The notes beneath the pieces were generated by a model. The model saw only the letters and a program-made list of their open reading frames with translations. It was not told the origin of the DNA and made no database searches. The translations under genes and the position numbers were made by a program. Positions 25,401 through 33,472 of a stretch of 64,000 nucleotides of DNA are shown piece after piece; within the stretch, counting starts at the first letter, position 1; each line of letters starts with the position of its first letter. This DNA comes from CAYLJJ01 sp964384025 (GTDB lineage: Bacteria; Myxococcota_A; Bradymonadia; UBA7976; UBA1532), in NCBI GenBank assembly GCA_964384025.1, contig CAYLJJ010000010.1:1-64000 (forward strand). The letters are read 5' to 3'.

Positions 25401-27309
25401 TATTGGGGCCAGCGAAGAGGCCGCCGCTCAAGCCTGCGCCAACGCTGTTGAGCTGAGCGAGGAGCGACCCGTCCATTTCTCCGAGCATGCTGCTCTTTTG
25501 CGCTTTGAAACCTCCTGTGCCTTTAACCGCTTAGCTGATGAGGTGCTCTATATCGATCTTGATGAGGAGAGCCATGTTCGCTTTGAGGCTCCAGATCGTC
25601 CAGATGCCAGCTTCTCTCTGCGGCGTGGTTGTGAGACTGAAGAGATCTGTAGCGATCCAGGCCAAGAGCTGCGCTTAGAGGCGGGGATGTGGTATGTCGT
25701 CGTCAGTCATGGGCTCCAGGCAGGATCTCTGGAGATCAGGATGAGCAGCCTGCCTGCTCAGTGTGAGGGAGATTGCCCTGAGGGCAGCCTTTGCACCCTC
25801 GACGGCTGCCGCGCTCCCTGTGTAGATCCCTTGGATTGCTCTGGTGCTCAAACCTGCCAAGAGGGGCGCTGTATTGAACCAGAGCCTTGTCTGACCGATA
25901 TCGACTGTCTGGGCCTCCGTGTTTGTGAAGCGGGGCGCTGTATCGAACCGGACTGTCACGAGCACAGTGACTGCCCCCAAGCCTGCGTCAACCGTGTTTG
26001 TGAAGAGCGTGTACCTGCTGAGTGTAGCCCTCAACAGCCCTGCTCAGGCACCCAAAGCTGTACTCCTCTGGGCGCCTGTCTCCTCAGCGCTCCCTGTGTC
26101 GGTGATGGAGATTGCCCCGACGCCCGTCCCTACTGCGAGATAGGACGCTGCTTTAGCTGCCTCCGAGATGATGACTGTGTCGCCTCGGAGAACTGCATTC
26201 AAGGTCGTTGTGAGTTTGCAGGGGTCTGTGAGCGGGATGAAGATTGTCCAGGGGACCGCATCTGCGATCAGTTCTTCTGTATGCCCTCTATTTGCGAAGG
26301 AGACTTCCTCGACGCTCAAGGCCAAGTCAGCCTAGAGGCTCGGGCTTACAGTGATCTGATCCTCTGTGATGCTGACAATGATCTCTATGATCTTCAGATC
26401 CCCAGCGGAGAGGGACTCGCCATCATCCTGCGCCACGCTCCAGAGCATGACCTTCGCTTGGAGCTGCGAGAGCCTGGGGTGCCCTTCGCCTTCCAGAACA
26501 GCGATGAGCAGAACACGGTGGAGCGTCTTGTGATCCCGCCAGGGGCTGAAGAGCGACACTATGTCCTGGCGGTGATGGGTCGCGCTGGAGACTCTCCAAC
26601 CTACAGCCTTGACCTGCGAAAGATCAGCGCTGAGGAGTGCACTCCAGATATGTTGGAGGGGCCACATGGAAACGACAGTCCGATACGCGCTCAGGCGATA
26701 CGCTTGGGAGAGCAGAGCTTCAGCCTCTGTGAGGGAGATGAAGATTGGCTCCGTATCCGCTTGGGGGCGGGGACACGCCTCCATGTAGAGTACGCAGATC
26801 CCAATCTGATGTTGGATCTTCTCAATGAAGCAGGCGAGAGCCTCTTACAGGGAGCGGGGGTGATTGACCTGCAAACAGAGCAGGAGTACCTCCTCCACCT
26901 CCGGGGAGCTCCTGGTGATTATCGCGTGGTTCTCTGGGCCGAGCCGAGCCCTGACGCCATCAATGAGAGCTGCGCAGAGGCGCCTCTCCTTCAGCCTGAG
27001 GAGCCCCTGATTCTCTACCCAAACTTTGGCCCTCAGCTCTTTCCGCTGAGCTGTGACTTCCTCCAAGGGGGCTCAAGCTTGGCCTACTTTGATCTCTCAG
27101 AACCCGCTTTGGTGAGCGTGGATGCTCAGGGTGCTCATTTCGGTTTGGCGATGGCGATCCGCGAGCGCTGTGAGGATCCAAACAGCGAACTGAGCTGCTC
27201 TTCAGCACAACAGGGTCGTATTGAGAACTTGGCTTTAGAGGCTGGGCGCTATTTTGTCGTCATTTTGGATAGCCAAGAGCGCCTGGAGCTGAACCTACTG
27301 CTGGAATAG
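22495..27309 (+). CDS. Giant Cys-rich lipoprotein with EGF-like repeats and PPC-like modules
   Basis: 1,604 residues. The ATG at 22495 is chosen because AGGAGG lies five bases before it and the signal then ends in a lipobox (PLAC, Cys17) followed by DDGES. Residues about 75-750 are dozens of short disulfide units with the pattern C-x5-DC-x-G-x-R-x-C, similar to Dickkopf- or EGF-like repeats in myxobacterial proteins. About 755-1090 is a beta-sandwich region with two PPC-like parts (DGEMDRFLV, GDEDWLKL). A second, shorter Cys block (about 1090-1265) and a second beta region (about 1265-1604; DADNDLYDL, GDEDWLRI) repeat that order. A cell-surface binding or adhesive role is inferred. The 3' end overlaps the convergent pseudokinase gene by 50 bases. 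Confidence 0.88.
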   Translation: MRMFWIWTALLLLPLACDDGESISDDDAALLVDSGKEREDTLIPDPEDSAIDESVVVEPDGGDAQPVDGELSDAGECEEDEECSEERWCNAGHCELGCRDDEDCEEGEHCIAHRCEETGLCDADADCDLDQYCAEGVCELGCRLGENCPLGLNGENQGCHSENRRCEEMPDCCDTEGNCEPRFPEDCDLEGCSDERPCPGNMVCMATGACVEVEHCGTNEDCLGARICVTERCQEPCNVDADCPGSRSCVEGRCPEAEPCHGALDCDQARICQEESCIEPCGPQQPCPGLQSCGEGGICEEPEFCEEALDCLGTRHCVHGSCDDLCIEDAECLGSRLCVEGSCPEPPVCFGEADCDPGRICLDMICADACGPEHPCSGAQECGEDGFCLEPEECQDVEDCLGDRLCIYGRCEEACAEDADCPGSRSCELESGLCPESEFCFSGDDCDPGRVCRDGDCIDECNEAQPCPGSQTCGEQGFCLESGECGVDADCVGSRVCQGGDCQLACTEDADCEGTRSCDPLSGHCPEPLRCFVAEDCDGARRCVSGNCVNSCGEERPCPGAQICDEGLCREAEFCDRDADCLGERLCEGEVCRDPCTEDLECGPEQRCEAGRCLEPEHCLRDEVCLGGRICALGRCAEPECEVHEDCSEAEDCVDRLCGAPLEMGCTEECGAGLSCGGLLCLREGPCEANLDCPSSRPVCVQGSCQACAVSADCAQSENCSAGRCVLRGDCQEDEDCPGLRRCIEGLCAIAEGCSGDRFDGQGENNLHSRSYSDLLLCDGEMDRFLVTLAADEGLKVSLSHDPDMDLSLELSAGLPLSLQSDHAVGLEVLGVLPQGDQDRQLEIRVMGSRGEPVEYALDIRRQESCPPDGLEGPFGNDDAEHASPIRAIPQLLRLCPGDEDWLKLMLPVGGRLQLIPEALGEGSLELNVFNAELENILEGGGSLDAPEGGIHYIRARADQVMDLLLHLHIGASEEAAAQACANAVELSEERPVHFSEHAALLRFETSCAFNRLADEVLYIDLDEESHVRFEAPDRPDASFSLRRGCETEEICSDPGQELRLEAGMWYVVVSHGLQAGSLEIRMSSLPAQCEGDCPEGSLCTLDGCRAPCVDPLDCSGAQTCQEGRCIEPEPCLTDIDCLGLRVCEAGRCIEPDCHEHSDCPQACVNRVCEERVPAECSPQQPCSGTQSCTPLGACLLSAPCVGDGDCPDARPYCEIGRCFSCLRDDDCVASENCIQGRCEFAGVCERDEDCPGDRICDQFFCMPSICEGDFLDAQGQVSLEARAYSDLILCDADNDLYDLQIPSGEGLAIILRHAPEHDLRLELREPGVPFAFQNSDEQNTVERLVIPPGAEERHYVLAVMGRAGDSPTYSLDLRKISAEECTPDMLEGPHGNDSPIRAQAIRLGEQSFSLCEGDEDWLRIRLGAGTRLHVEYADPNLMLDLLNEAGESLLQGAGVIDLQTEQEYLLHLRGAPGDYRVVLWAEPSPDAINESCAEAPLLQPEEPLILYPNFGPQLFPLSCDFLQGGSSLAYFDLSEPALVSVDAQGAHFGLAMAIRERCEDPNSELSCSSAQQGRIENLALEAGRYFVVILDSQERLELNLLLE

Positions 27310-29038
27310 CTTCAGGGCTTGAATCTTCAACCTCTTTTGGAGGTTCAAAGGTGCTCTCTTGCTTAAGAATTTTCTCTTCAAGCTCCTCCACCCGTAACCC
27401 CAGATGACGCCAGCTTGAAGCAGAGATCCCATATGCTTGCCAAAGGCGGCAGGTTTTTAGGGCCTGTTTGGGACGATCCAAACCCTCATAGAGAGCACAG
27501 AGCAGTTGGAGAGCGCGAGGACCTTGGAAGCTCTGTTCAGCGCTCTCCAGGAGCTGGAGGGCCTCCAGGCGTCGTCCCTCCAGTAGCGCCTGAAATGCTT
27601 CTCCCAAAAGCTCTTCATAGAGGAGTGAGGGTGCTCCTTTGCTGGGCATGTTCCAGATCTGAGCAGCGCTGACGATCTCAGAGGAGAGACGCTGGGCTTC
27701 AGCTTGGCTGAAGGGGTGACGCCCCAGCATGGTGCGGATGCTCTGGGCGGCTTCCAGCTCTCCGCTCTGTAGATGTGCTCGCCCTTTCTCCAGCTCTGCT
27801 TGCGCGAAGCCCTGTTGAATTTGAGACCTCAACTCCTCCAACGCGGGGCTCCAGACGCTGCCTTTTAGGGCAAAGAGAGCTGGAGACCAGCGCTTGGCCT
27901 CTACCAGCGCCTTGAGATCAGCCCAGTGGTCCCAAACCAAAACCTCTTCTTGATCTATAGAAGGAGGCTCTGAGGTTTTGGGAGCCAAGTTCTTAAACCA
28001 ATACCCCCCCAAAAAAAGCAGCATGAGCATAAGCACCATGAGGCTCTTGTTTCGATTCCAGCCCCGCTCCCAGAAGAGCGAATAGAGGAGGGTGTATCGT
28101 TCTACTTTTTCAGCATCGTGCTCCTTGACCTCTTCTAAGCCGCTCGTAGGCGCAGGGCTCAAGCTGGGGCTGGGGAAGGGGGTCATTAAGGGCTGGAGCT
28201 GGACGAGCCGGGGTTGTCGATGGGGCTGAACTCTTGAAACACGAGGTTGCTGCTCAAGAAGCTTACAGAAGCTCTGAATGTTGGGAAAGCGCAGGCGAGG
28301 ATCTGGAGAGAGCGCCATCTGCAGACCATTCTGTAGATACTCAGGAAGATCCCCTTTAAAGCTGATCTCAGATCGAGCTTGAGCTCTCTTTAAAGCCGCA
28401 GGTCCAAAGATCATCTCGTAGATCAAGAGCGCCAGGACATACTGGACGCTGCGGGGTCCGGCCTGGGCTCCGCTGAGGACCTCAGGGGCGCTGTAGCGCT
28501 TGGAGGGGCTGAAGCTGGAACAGAGATCCATGAGAAGCAGCTCTTTACCGGCTCGCCTCTCGATTTGAATCCGTCCCGGATGGATCTGTTCACAGTATAG
28601 ACCAAAACCGTTGAATTCTTCTAAGAGTCGCCCTAACTGCAAGCCCAAATTTAGGGCCCTGCCCAGCTCAAACTTTTCCTTCTCAAGGAGCTGCTCTAGG
28701 GAGGGTGCTCCGCTATAGCGACGGACGATATAAAGGGGAGCCTCACCGCTGTCTATAATGTTGAGAAGTTGGGGATGCTCTAGACGAGACCAGCGCTGAA
28801 AGAGCTTACGCTCCTGAGGGTGGATAAGACGCAGCCAGACTAAGCGCTTCAGATGGCGGTGAAAAGCGAGATAGTCTCTCTCTCTACGCTTGATCAGCGT
28901 GTATTTGTGGGCGATGTGGCGTCCCAGTTCAGGATCATTTCCGCATATAAGTAAGACCCCTTCCCTCGCACAGCGTTGTCCAGGGAGTCCCCAGCTCTCC
29001 AGGCGACAAACTGGACAGCGCCAAACCTCAGTCTGCAT
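27260..29038 (-). CDS. Membrane pseudokinase with zinc ribbon and TPR-like tail
   Basis: 592 residues; GGAG lies five bases before the ATG. A zinc-ribbon-like start (CPVC at 8-11, Cys23, Cys32) precedes a protein-kinase-like fold (about 45-270). It keeps the hinge and C-lobe (YSAPEVLSGAQ, VLALLIYEMIFG) but lacks the key residues: the catalytic-loop HRD reads QIHPGR and DFG reads DLC, so phosphotransfer is unlikely. A transmembrane segment lies near 330-348, followed by an outside TPR-like helical tail (about 365-560). The layout copies PknB-type receptor kinases but in inactive form. Its 3' end overlaps the convergent giant lipoprotein gene by 50 bases. A scaffold or sensor role is inferred. 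Confidence 0.8.
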   Translation of the reverse strand: MQTEVWRCPVCRLESWGLPGQRCAREGVLLICGNDPELGRHIAHKYTLIKRRERDYLAFHRHLKRLVWLRLIHPQERKLFQRWSRLEHPQLLNIIDSGEAPLYIVRRYSGAPSLEQLLEKEKFELGRALNLGLQLGRLLEEFNGFGLYCEQIHPGRIQIERRAGKELLLMDLCSSFSPSKRYSAPEVLSGAQAGPRSVQYVLALLIYEMIFGPAALKRAQARSEISFKGDLPEYLQNGLQMALSPDPRLRFPNIQSFCKLLEQQPRVSRVQPHRQPRLVQLQPLMTPFPSPSLSPAPTSGLEEVKEHDAEKVERYTLLYSLFWERGWNRNKSLMVLMLMLLFLGGYWFKNLAPKTSEPPSIDQEEVLVWDHWADLKALVEAKRWSPALFALKGSVWSPALEELRSQIQQGFAQAELEKGRAHLQSGELEAAQSIRTMLGRHPFSQAEAQRLSSEIVSAAQIWNMPSKGAPSLLYEELLGEAFQALLEGRRLEALQLLESAEQSFQGPRALQLLCALYEGLDRPKQALKTCRLWQAYGISASSWRHLGLRVEELEEKILKQESTFEPPKEVEDSSPEAIPAVGSAPGALGYPK

Positions 29039-29087
29039 TCCAACTCCAATCCCTGAGGAGAGGATAGCGCGAATTTCTCAGGCTCTC

Positions 29088-29864
29088 TCAATAGAAACTG
29101 GCGATAAGCGCCACGATGCCCAACAGAGCGCTCACGCCACCGCCAACAACAGCCAACTGAGCGTTGCTTTTGCTGCTTCCCAAAAGCTCCTCTTTGCTGC
29201 GTGTGGAGATCAGAAAAGTCAACCCTCCTTTCCCTAAGCTCAAACGACCCCCCCTCTCCTTAACCTCTCCGATAAGCGTGAGGGGTAGATCTGGAGGGAG
29301 GATATGCTCTCGGTAGCTAAACCCCAAAGTGTGGCGCATGGGGTGGTTGCTTTTGAGCGAGAGGTTAAAGCGCTCAAAGCGTGCGTCAGGCGCCTCTCCG
29401 GGCTCAAAGGTGTCTATGCTCTGAGAGAGCCCATCAAAGGAGGCTCCATCCGAGCGGATCTCCAGGGCCTCCTCTCCCTCCCTGAGTTCAAAGTTAACAT
29501 GCTCGACCTGAGTGGACATCACCTCTGAGCCTCGACGGGTACGTTGTCGGCTCTTTCCCTCTGAGTCCTTCTCCTCATATTGTTCCTCATACTCACGAGA
29601 GATGGACATCTCATAGTAAAGGCAGAGAGCATCACCCAAGGGAGAGCGCAGCGTTCGCTCACATTCAGGTACCCCTCGCAGCTCCACCAGCTCTTTAAAG
29701 CAACCTTTGCCTACCTCAGGCTTTTGTGCTGTGGCGTGCTCAAGCAGCCCTTTAAGATTCCACCTTCTGGCCTCCAGGAGCGCAGCGATCTTCTTCTTGG
29801 TAAAGAAATGAGCCCCCATCATGGTGATCGCGATGATGAGAAGCAGGGTCGCGAGGATGAGCAT
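29088..29864 (-). CDS. GIDE-like (MUL1-type) membrane protein
   Basis: 258 residues; TGGAG lies six bases before the ATG. A hydrophobic N-terminal segment (about 2-20) and a C-terminal one (about 236-256) flank a soluble region. The core (VELRGVPECERTLRSPLGDALCLYYEMSI-type motif split over about 62-92, then LIGEVKERGGRLSLGKGG near 200-217) resembles the GIDE domain of mitochondrial ubiquitin ligase MUL1. The RING finger of the eukaryotic enzyme is absent, so no ligase activity is expected. Bacterial GIDE-like proteins are known but not assigned a clear role. It lies directly upstream of the pseudokinase on the same strand with 49 bases between, so the two may be co-transcribed. Confidence 0.7.
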   Translation of the reverse strand: MLILATLLLIIAITMMGAHFFTKKKIAALLEARRWNLKGLLEHATAQKPEVGKGCFKELVELRGVPECERTLRSPLGDALCLYYEMSISREYEEQYEEKDSEGKSRQRTRRGSEVMSTQVEHVNFELREGEEALEIRSDGASFDGLSQSIDTFEPGEAPDARFERFNLSLKSNHPMRHTLGFSYREHILPPDLPLTLIGEVKERGGRLSLGKGGLTFLISTRSKEELLGSSKSNAQLAVVGGGVSALLGIVALIASFY

Positions 29865-29988
29865 CTTGATCTCCAGGAGCTTCGGGCGGACTTAAGTTGA
29901 GCGGCTAAGGATAGGGAGGGAGACCTTGGAGATCTACAGTTGAAGCCTGACTTGCCAGCGGGCCACCTCTCCTTCACAATCCTCACAT

Positions 29989-30435
29989 ATGAGCATCCCT
30001 GAGCGATATCAAGCCCTCGCCCAGATCTGGGAGCAGGGCTCTCCCTTCCACCGTCTCCTGGGACTCAAGGTGGATCTATTAGAGGAGGGGCGCTGTCTGT
30101 TGCGCCTCCCCTGGTCTTCAGCACTTCAAGGGGATCCTGTGCGTGAGGTCGCCCACGGTGGGATCATCGCGACCTTGGTCGATGCTGCCGGAGGGGCCGC
30201 CTGCTTCTCCCACTTCAGCTCTGCACAGGAGCGAGCGGCCACTATCGATCTACGGGTTGACTATCTACGCCCGGGTCCAGCTGGGGAAGATCTGCTCTGT
30301 TGGGGAGAGATCGTTCGTATGGGGAGCCATGTTGCTGTTGCTCAAATGAGGGTCTACTCCAAAGATATCAACGCTCAACCCATCGCTACAGGGCAGGCGG
30401 TTTATCATCTAGCTCGTACTCGTCGGGGAGAGTGA
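29989..30435 (+). CDS. PaaI-type hotdog thioesterase
   Basis: 148 residues. The hotdog thioesterase signature HGGIIATLVDAAGG (about 53-66) carries the conserved HGG and the catalytic acidic residue, followed by the central strand TIDLRVDYLRPG. By family it hydrolyses acyl- or aryl-CoA thioesters in the cytoplasm; the substrate cannot be read. The stop shares one base with the ATG of the next lipoprotein gene (TGATG), and that gene in turn overlaps the tRNA-dihydrouridine synthase gene, so the three form a tight operon. Confidence 0.88.
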   Translation: MSIPERYQALAQIWEQGSPFHRLLGLKVDLLEEGRCLLRLPWSSALQGDPVREVAHGGIIATLVDAAGGAACFSHFSSAQERAATIDLRVDYLRPGPAGEDLLCWGEIVRMGSHVAVAQMRVYSKDINAQPIATGQAVYHLARTRRGE

Positions 30436-30821
30436 TGGTACATTTTTTTGTTCTGTTTTGTTTTCTTTCGCTCTTGGCTTGTGACACTGAGGAGCAGCTC
30501 CAACCCACCCTCTCCGGCCTGGAGAATGGCGGGAGTTGTCGCCACAGTGAGACGGGCTCAGAGAGCTGTCGAAGCCGTCACTGTCTCTCCTTTAATCAAG
30601 AGGCGGAGTTTGGTGTCTGTTCGGAGATCTGCGAAGACCGCTGTGAGCACGGGGGGAGCTGTTTGGGGACAGAGCTGAGCGACGATTTTTATTGTCTCCT
30701 TCCCTGCCAAGCCAACAGCGACTGCGATGAGCACAGTCGCTGTGTCCCCTTTGGGGACGCTCAGCGCTGTGATGAGGAGGGCTGTGAAGAGAGCTCTGAA
30801 ACTTTCTGTGTACCCTCATGA
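30435..30821 (+). CDS. Small Cys-rich lipoprotein
   Basis: 128 residues. The ATG at 30435 shares a base with the preceding stop, which favours coupled translation. The signal is very hydrophobic and ends in a lipobox (SLLAC, Cys16). The mature part has about 16 Cys residues in EGF-like spacing (CRSRHCLSF, CEHGGSCLG, NSDCDEHSRC), so an exported disulfide-rich protein is expected. The function is unknown, and its place between a thioesterase and a tRNA-modifying enzyme gives no clear hint. The 3' end overlaps the next gene by four bases (ATGA). Confidence 0.8.
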   Translation: MVHFFVLFCFLSLLACDTEEQLQPTLSGLENGGSCRHSETGSESCRSRHCLSFNQEAEFGVCSEICEDRCEHGGSCLGTELSDDFYCLLPCQANSDCDEHSRCVPFGDAQRCDEEGCEESSETFCVPS

Positions 30822-31816
30822 GGCGAAGAGGTCAGGGCAGACCCCTAAGCATCGCGCCGATGATGGGGCGAACAGATCGACACTTTAGAGTCTTCCTCCG
30901 AGGGCTCAGCCGAGAGACTCTCCTCTACACCGAGATGTTAAGCACAGGGGTACTCCTATACGGTGATCGTACGCGGGCCTTGCGACATGAGCCCCTAGAA
31001 CATCCCTTGGCGGTTCAGCTTGGAGGTTCAGATCCCAACGAGTTGGCTCAGGCTGCATATTTGGCGTGGAGTTGGGGCGGCTTTGAGGAGATCAATCTAA
31101 ACGTGGGCTGCCCCAGCGACCGTGTTCAGGGAGGAGGCTTTGGGGCTTGCCTGATGTTAAAACCTGAGCGGGTCGCTGAAGCGGTGGCGGCGATGCGCGC
31201 TGCGGTCCCCTGTCCGATCACGGTGAAGCATCGCATCGGTGTAGATCAGCACGACAGCTTTGAGGAGCTGCTGACTTTTGTAGATCGTGTCGCTGAAGCT
31301 GGCTGTGATGCCTTCACCATCCATGCTCGTAAAGCTTGGCTTCAGGGTCTGAGCCCCAAAGAGAACCGCCGCATCCCTCCACTGCGTTGGGATTGGGTTC
31401 AGCGCCTTAAACGGGAGCGTCCACGGCTCTTTATCGAGATCAACGGGGGCTTTCGTAGCCTAGAGCAGGTTCAGCAGCAACTTGAGCATCTGGACGCGGT
31501 GATGATTGGCCGCGCTGCCTATGAATCACCTGAGCTGTTTTTGGAGGTGGATGAGGCGATCTTTTCTCATCCCGCCCCCTCAAAGAGCGCAGAGGAGGCG
31601 GTGAGGCGTTATCTGCCATATATCGAAAGAGAGCGAACACAGGGGAGCCCCATTGCGCTCCTCTTAAAGCCCCTGATGGGGCTCTTTCTGGGGCAGCCTG
31701 GGGCGCGACGTTGGCGCCACAATCTGGGGAGCGCGCCAAAGAGCGCGGGGCCGGAATATCTAGAGCGGGCTTTAGGAGAATTTCAGGCGCTTGCTCCTGA
31801 AAAAACAGCGCGTTAA
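30818..31816 (+). CDS. dusA: tRNA-dihydrouridine synthase, DusA-like
   Basis: 332 residues, starting in an ATGA overlap with the lipoprotein gene. It reduces uridine to dihydrouridine in the D-loop of tRNA with FMN and NAD(P)H. The TIM-barrel FMN site begins IAPMMGRTDRHFR (about 12-24). The motif LNVGCPSDRVQGGGFGACLM (about 93-112) holds the catalytic Cys near 110, and KHRIG plus HARKAWLQGLSPKENR match the DusA subfamily. Length matches DusA (about 330). The Dus subfamily call is by motif only. Confidence 0.93.
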   Translation: MRRRGQGRPLSIAPMMGRTDRHFRVFLRGLSRETLLYTEMLSTGVLLYGDRTRALRHEPLEHPLAVQLGGSDPNELAQAAYLAWSWGGFEEINLNVGCPSDRVQGGGFGACLMLKPERVAEAVAAMRAAVPCPITVKHRIGVDQHDSFEELLTFVDRVAEAGCDAFTIHARKAWLQGLSPKENRRIPPLRWDWVQRLKRERPRLFIEINGGFRSLEQVQQQLEHLDAVMIGRAAYESPELFLEVDEAIFSHPAPSKSAEEAVRRYLPYIERERTQGSPIALLLKPLMGLFLGQPGARRWRHNLGSAPKSAGPEYLERALGEFQALAPEKTAR

Positions 31817-31868
31817 TCTGCGCTCTAAATTGCCTTTGAGTGCAGAACAGCAGCCTGAGGAGCCTGAG

Positions 31869-33446
31869 ATGCCCACCCCTCCAGAGAAGCTGAAGATCAC
31901 CTACACCACGGATATCAGCGAGCTGGATCTCTTCCACCGCTACTATGACGAGGCTCTGAGCGCTCTACTGGATCAGCGCGGCCAGGAGTACCCTCTCTAT
32001 ATCAATGGTGAGGCGATCATGGTGGATGCCCCTCTCCTTGAAGATCGTTGTCCCGCCGATGATACGCTCCTCTTGGGGCGCTTTCAGGCGGCCACCGCCG
32101 CTGAGGTGGATCAAGCTGTTGAGGCCGCGCGCGCCGCCTGGCCTGCTTGGCGGGATACTCCTTGGCAGGAGCGTGTCGCCACCCTCCGTCGCGCAGCGGA
32201 GATCATCCGTAAGCGCAAGTTTGAGTTGGGCGCTCTGATGTCTTTGGAGGTGGGTAAAAACCGTATGGAGGCGATGGGAGACGCTGAGGAATCCGCTGAT
32301 CTCCTGGACTACTACTGCCAGCAGATGGATGACGCCAGCGGCTTTGTTCAGAAGATGAACAGCATCACTCCGGTAGAAGAGAACACCGACATCCTGCGAC
32401 CCTATGGAGTCTTCGCTTGTATCGCCCCCTTCAACTTCCCCGCCGCTTTGGGTTTTGGTATGTCCTCAGCGGCCCTTATGGCGGGAAACTGTGTTATTTT
32501 TAAGCCCGCTACAGACACCCCTTGGACCGGCCTAAAGCTCTATGAGATCTATCGAGAGGCGGGGGTCCCTGCGGGGGTGATCAGCTTTATCTCTGGGCGA
32601 GGCTCGGTGATGGGTGATGCCCTCAGTTTGCATCCCAAGATCGATGGCGTAGTCTTCACCGGCTCCAAAGAGGTGGGCCTGCATATCTTCCATGGTCTGA
32701 GCCAAAATTGGGTTCGCCCTTGTCTGATGGAGTTGGGCGGCAAGAACCCCGCTCTAATCATGGCCAGTGCAGATCTCGACAAGGCCGCTGAGGGGGTCTT
32801 TAAGTCAGCCTGGGGCCTTCAGAACCAGAAGTGCTCCGCCTGCTCACGAGTCTATCTCCATGAGTCCATCGCAGACGCCTTTTTAAAGAAGCTCATCGCC
32901 CTCACGGAGAAGATAGTTATGGGCGATCCAACGAAGCGAGATGTCTATCTGGGGCCGGTGATCAACGCCCGTGCGCTCAAGAAATGGGAGAGGGTGGTCA
33001 AGCAGGGCCGCGAAGAGGGAGAGATCCTCTACGGCGGAATGCTCCCTGAGGGAGAGGCCTTCGCCAAAGGGCACTTTGTAACCCCCACGATCATCAAAGC
33101 CCCTGCCGAGAGCAGCCTCTTCAAAGAGGAGTTCTTTGTTCCCATCCTGGCGGTCTCCATCGTCAAGGGCTTTGATGAAGCGATCCAGCAGGCCAACGCC
33201 GTGGAGTATGGCCTCACTGCTGGGATCTTCAGTCAGGAGCAGGAGGAGATTGACCGCTTCTTCAATGAGATCGAAGCGGGCGTCACTTACGCCAACAAGA
33301 GAACAGGCGCTACAACTGGAGCTTGGCCTGGCGCTCAGCCCTTCTGTGGCTGGAAGGGCTCCGGGGGCTCAGGCAAGGGAGGATGTGGTCCTTACTATGT
33401 CGCTCAGTTTATGCGTGAGCAGTGTCGGACCATTATCCGAGACTGA
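31869..33446 (+). CDS. Aldehyde dehydrogenase, L-glutamate gamma-semialdehyde (P5C) dehydrogenase type
   Basis: 525 residues from the ATG at 31869 (GAGGAG six bases upstream); a longer frame begins inside the dus gene. NAD-dependent oxidation of an aldehyde, most likely glutamate semialdehyde to glutamate. Visible residues are Glu288 in MELGGKN and the nucleophile Cys322 in NQKCSACSR, with the Rossmann contacts APFNFPAALG and FTGSKEVG. The ending YANKRTGATTGAWPGAQPF resembles P5C dehydrogenases (RocA/PruA). Its neighbour, a class III aminotransferase 26 bases downstream, would supply the semialdehyde. Other semialdehyde substrates cannot be excluded. Confidence 0.88.
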   Translation: MPTPPEKLKITYTTDISELDLFHRYYDEALSALLDQRGQEYPLYINGEAIMVDAPLLEDRCPADDTLLLGRFQAATAAEVDQAVEAARAAWPAWRDTPWQERVATLRRAAEIIRKRKFELGALMSLEVGKNRMEAMGDAEESADLLDYYCQQMDDASGFVQKMNSITPVEENTDILRPYGVFACIAPFNFPAALGFGMSSAALMAGNCVIFKPATDTPWTGLKLYEIYREAGVPAGVISFISGRGSVMGDALSLHPKIDGVVFTGSKEVGLHIFHGLSQNWVRPCLMELGGKNPALIMASADLDKAAEGVFKSAWGLQNQKCSACSRVYLHESIADAFLKKLIALTEKIVMGDPTKRDVYLGPVINARALKKWERVVKQGREEGEILYGGMLPEGEAFAKGHFVTPTIIKAPAESSLFKEEFFVPILAVSIVKGFDEAIQQANAVEYGLTAGIFSQEQEEIDRFFNEIEAGVTYANKRTGATTGAWPGAQPFCGWKGSGGSGKGGCGPYYVAQFMREQCRTIIRD

Positions 33447-33472
33447 GATCTGAAATAGAGAGAGAACTGCTT

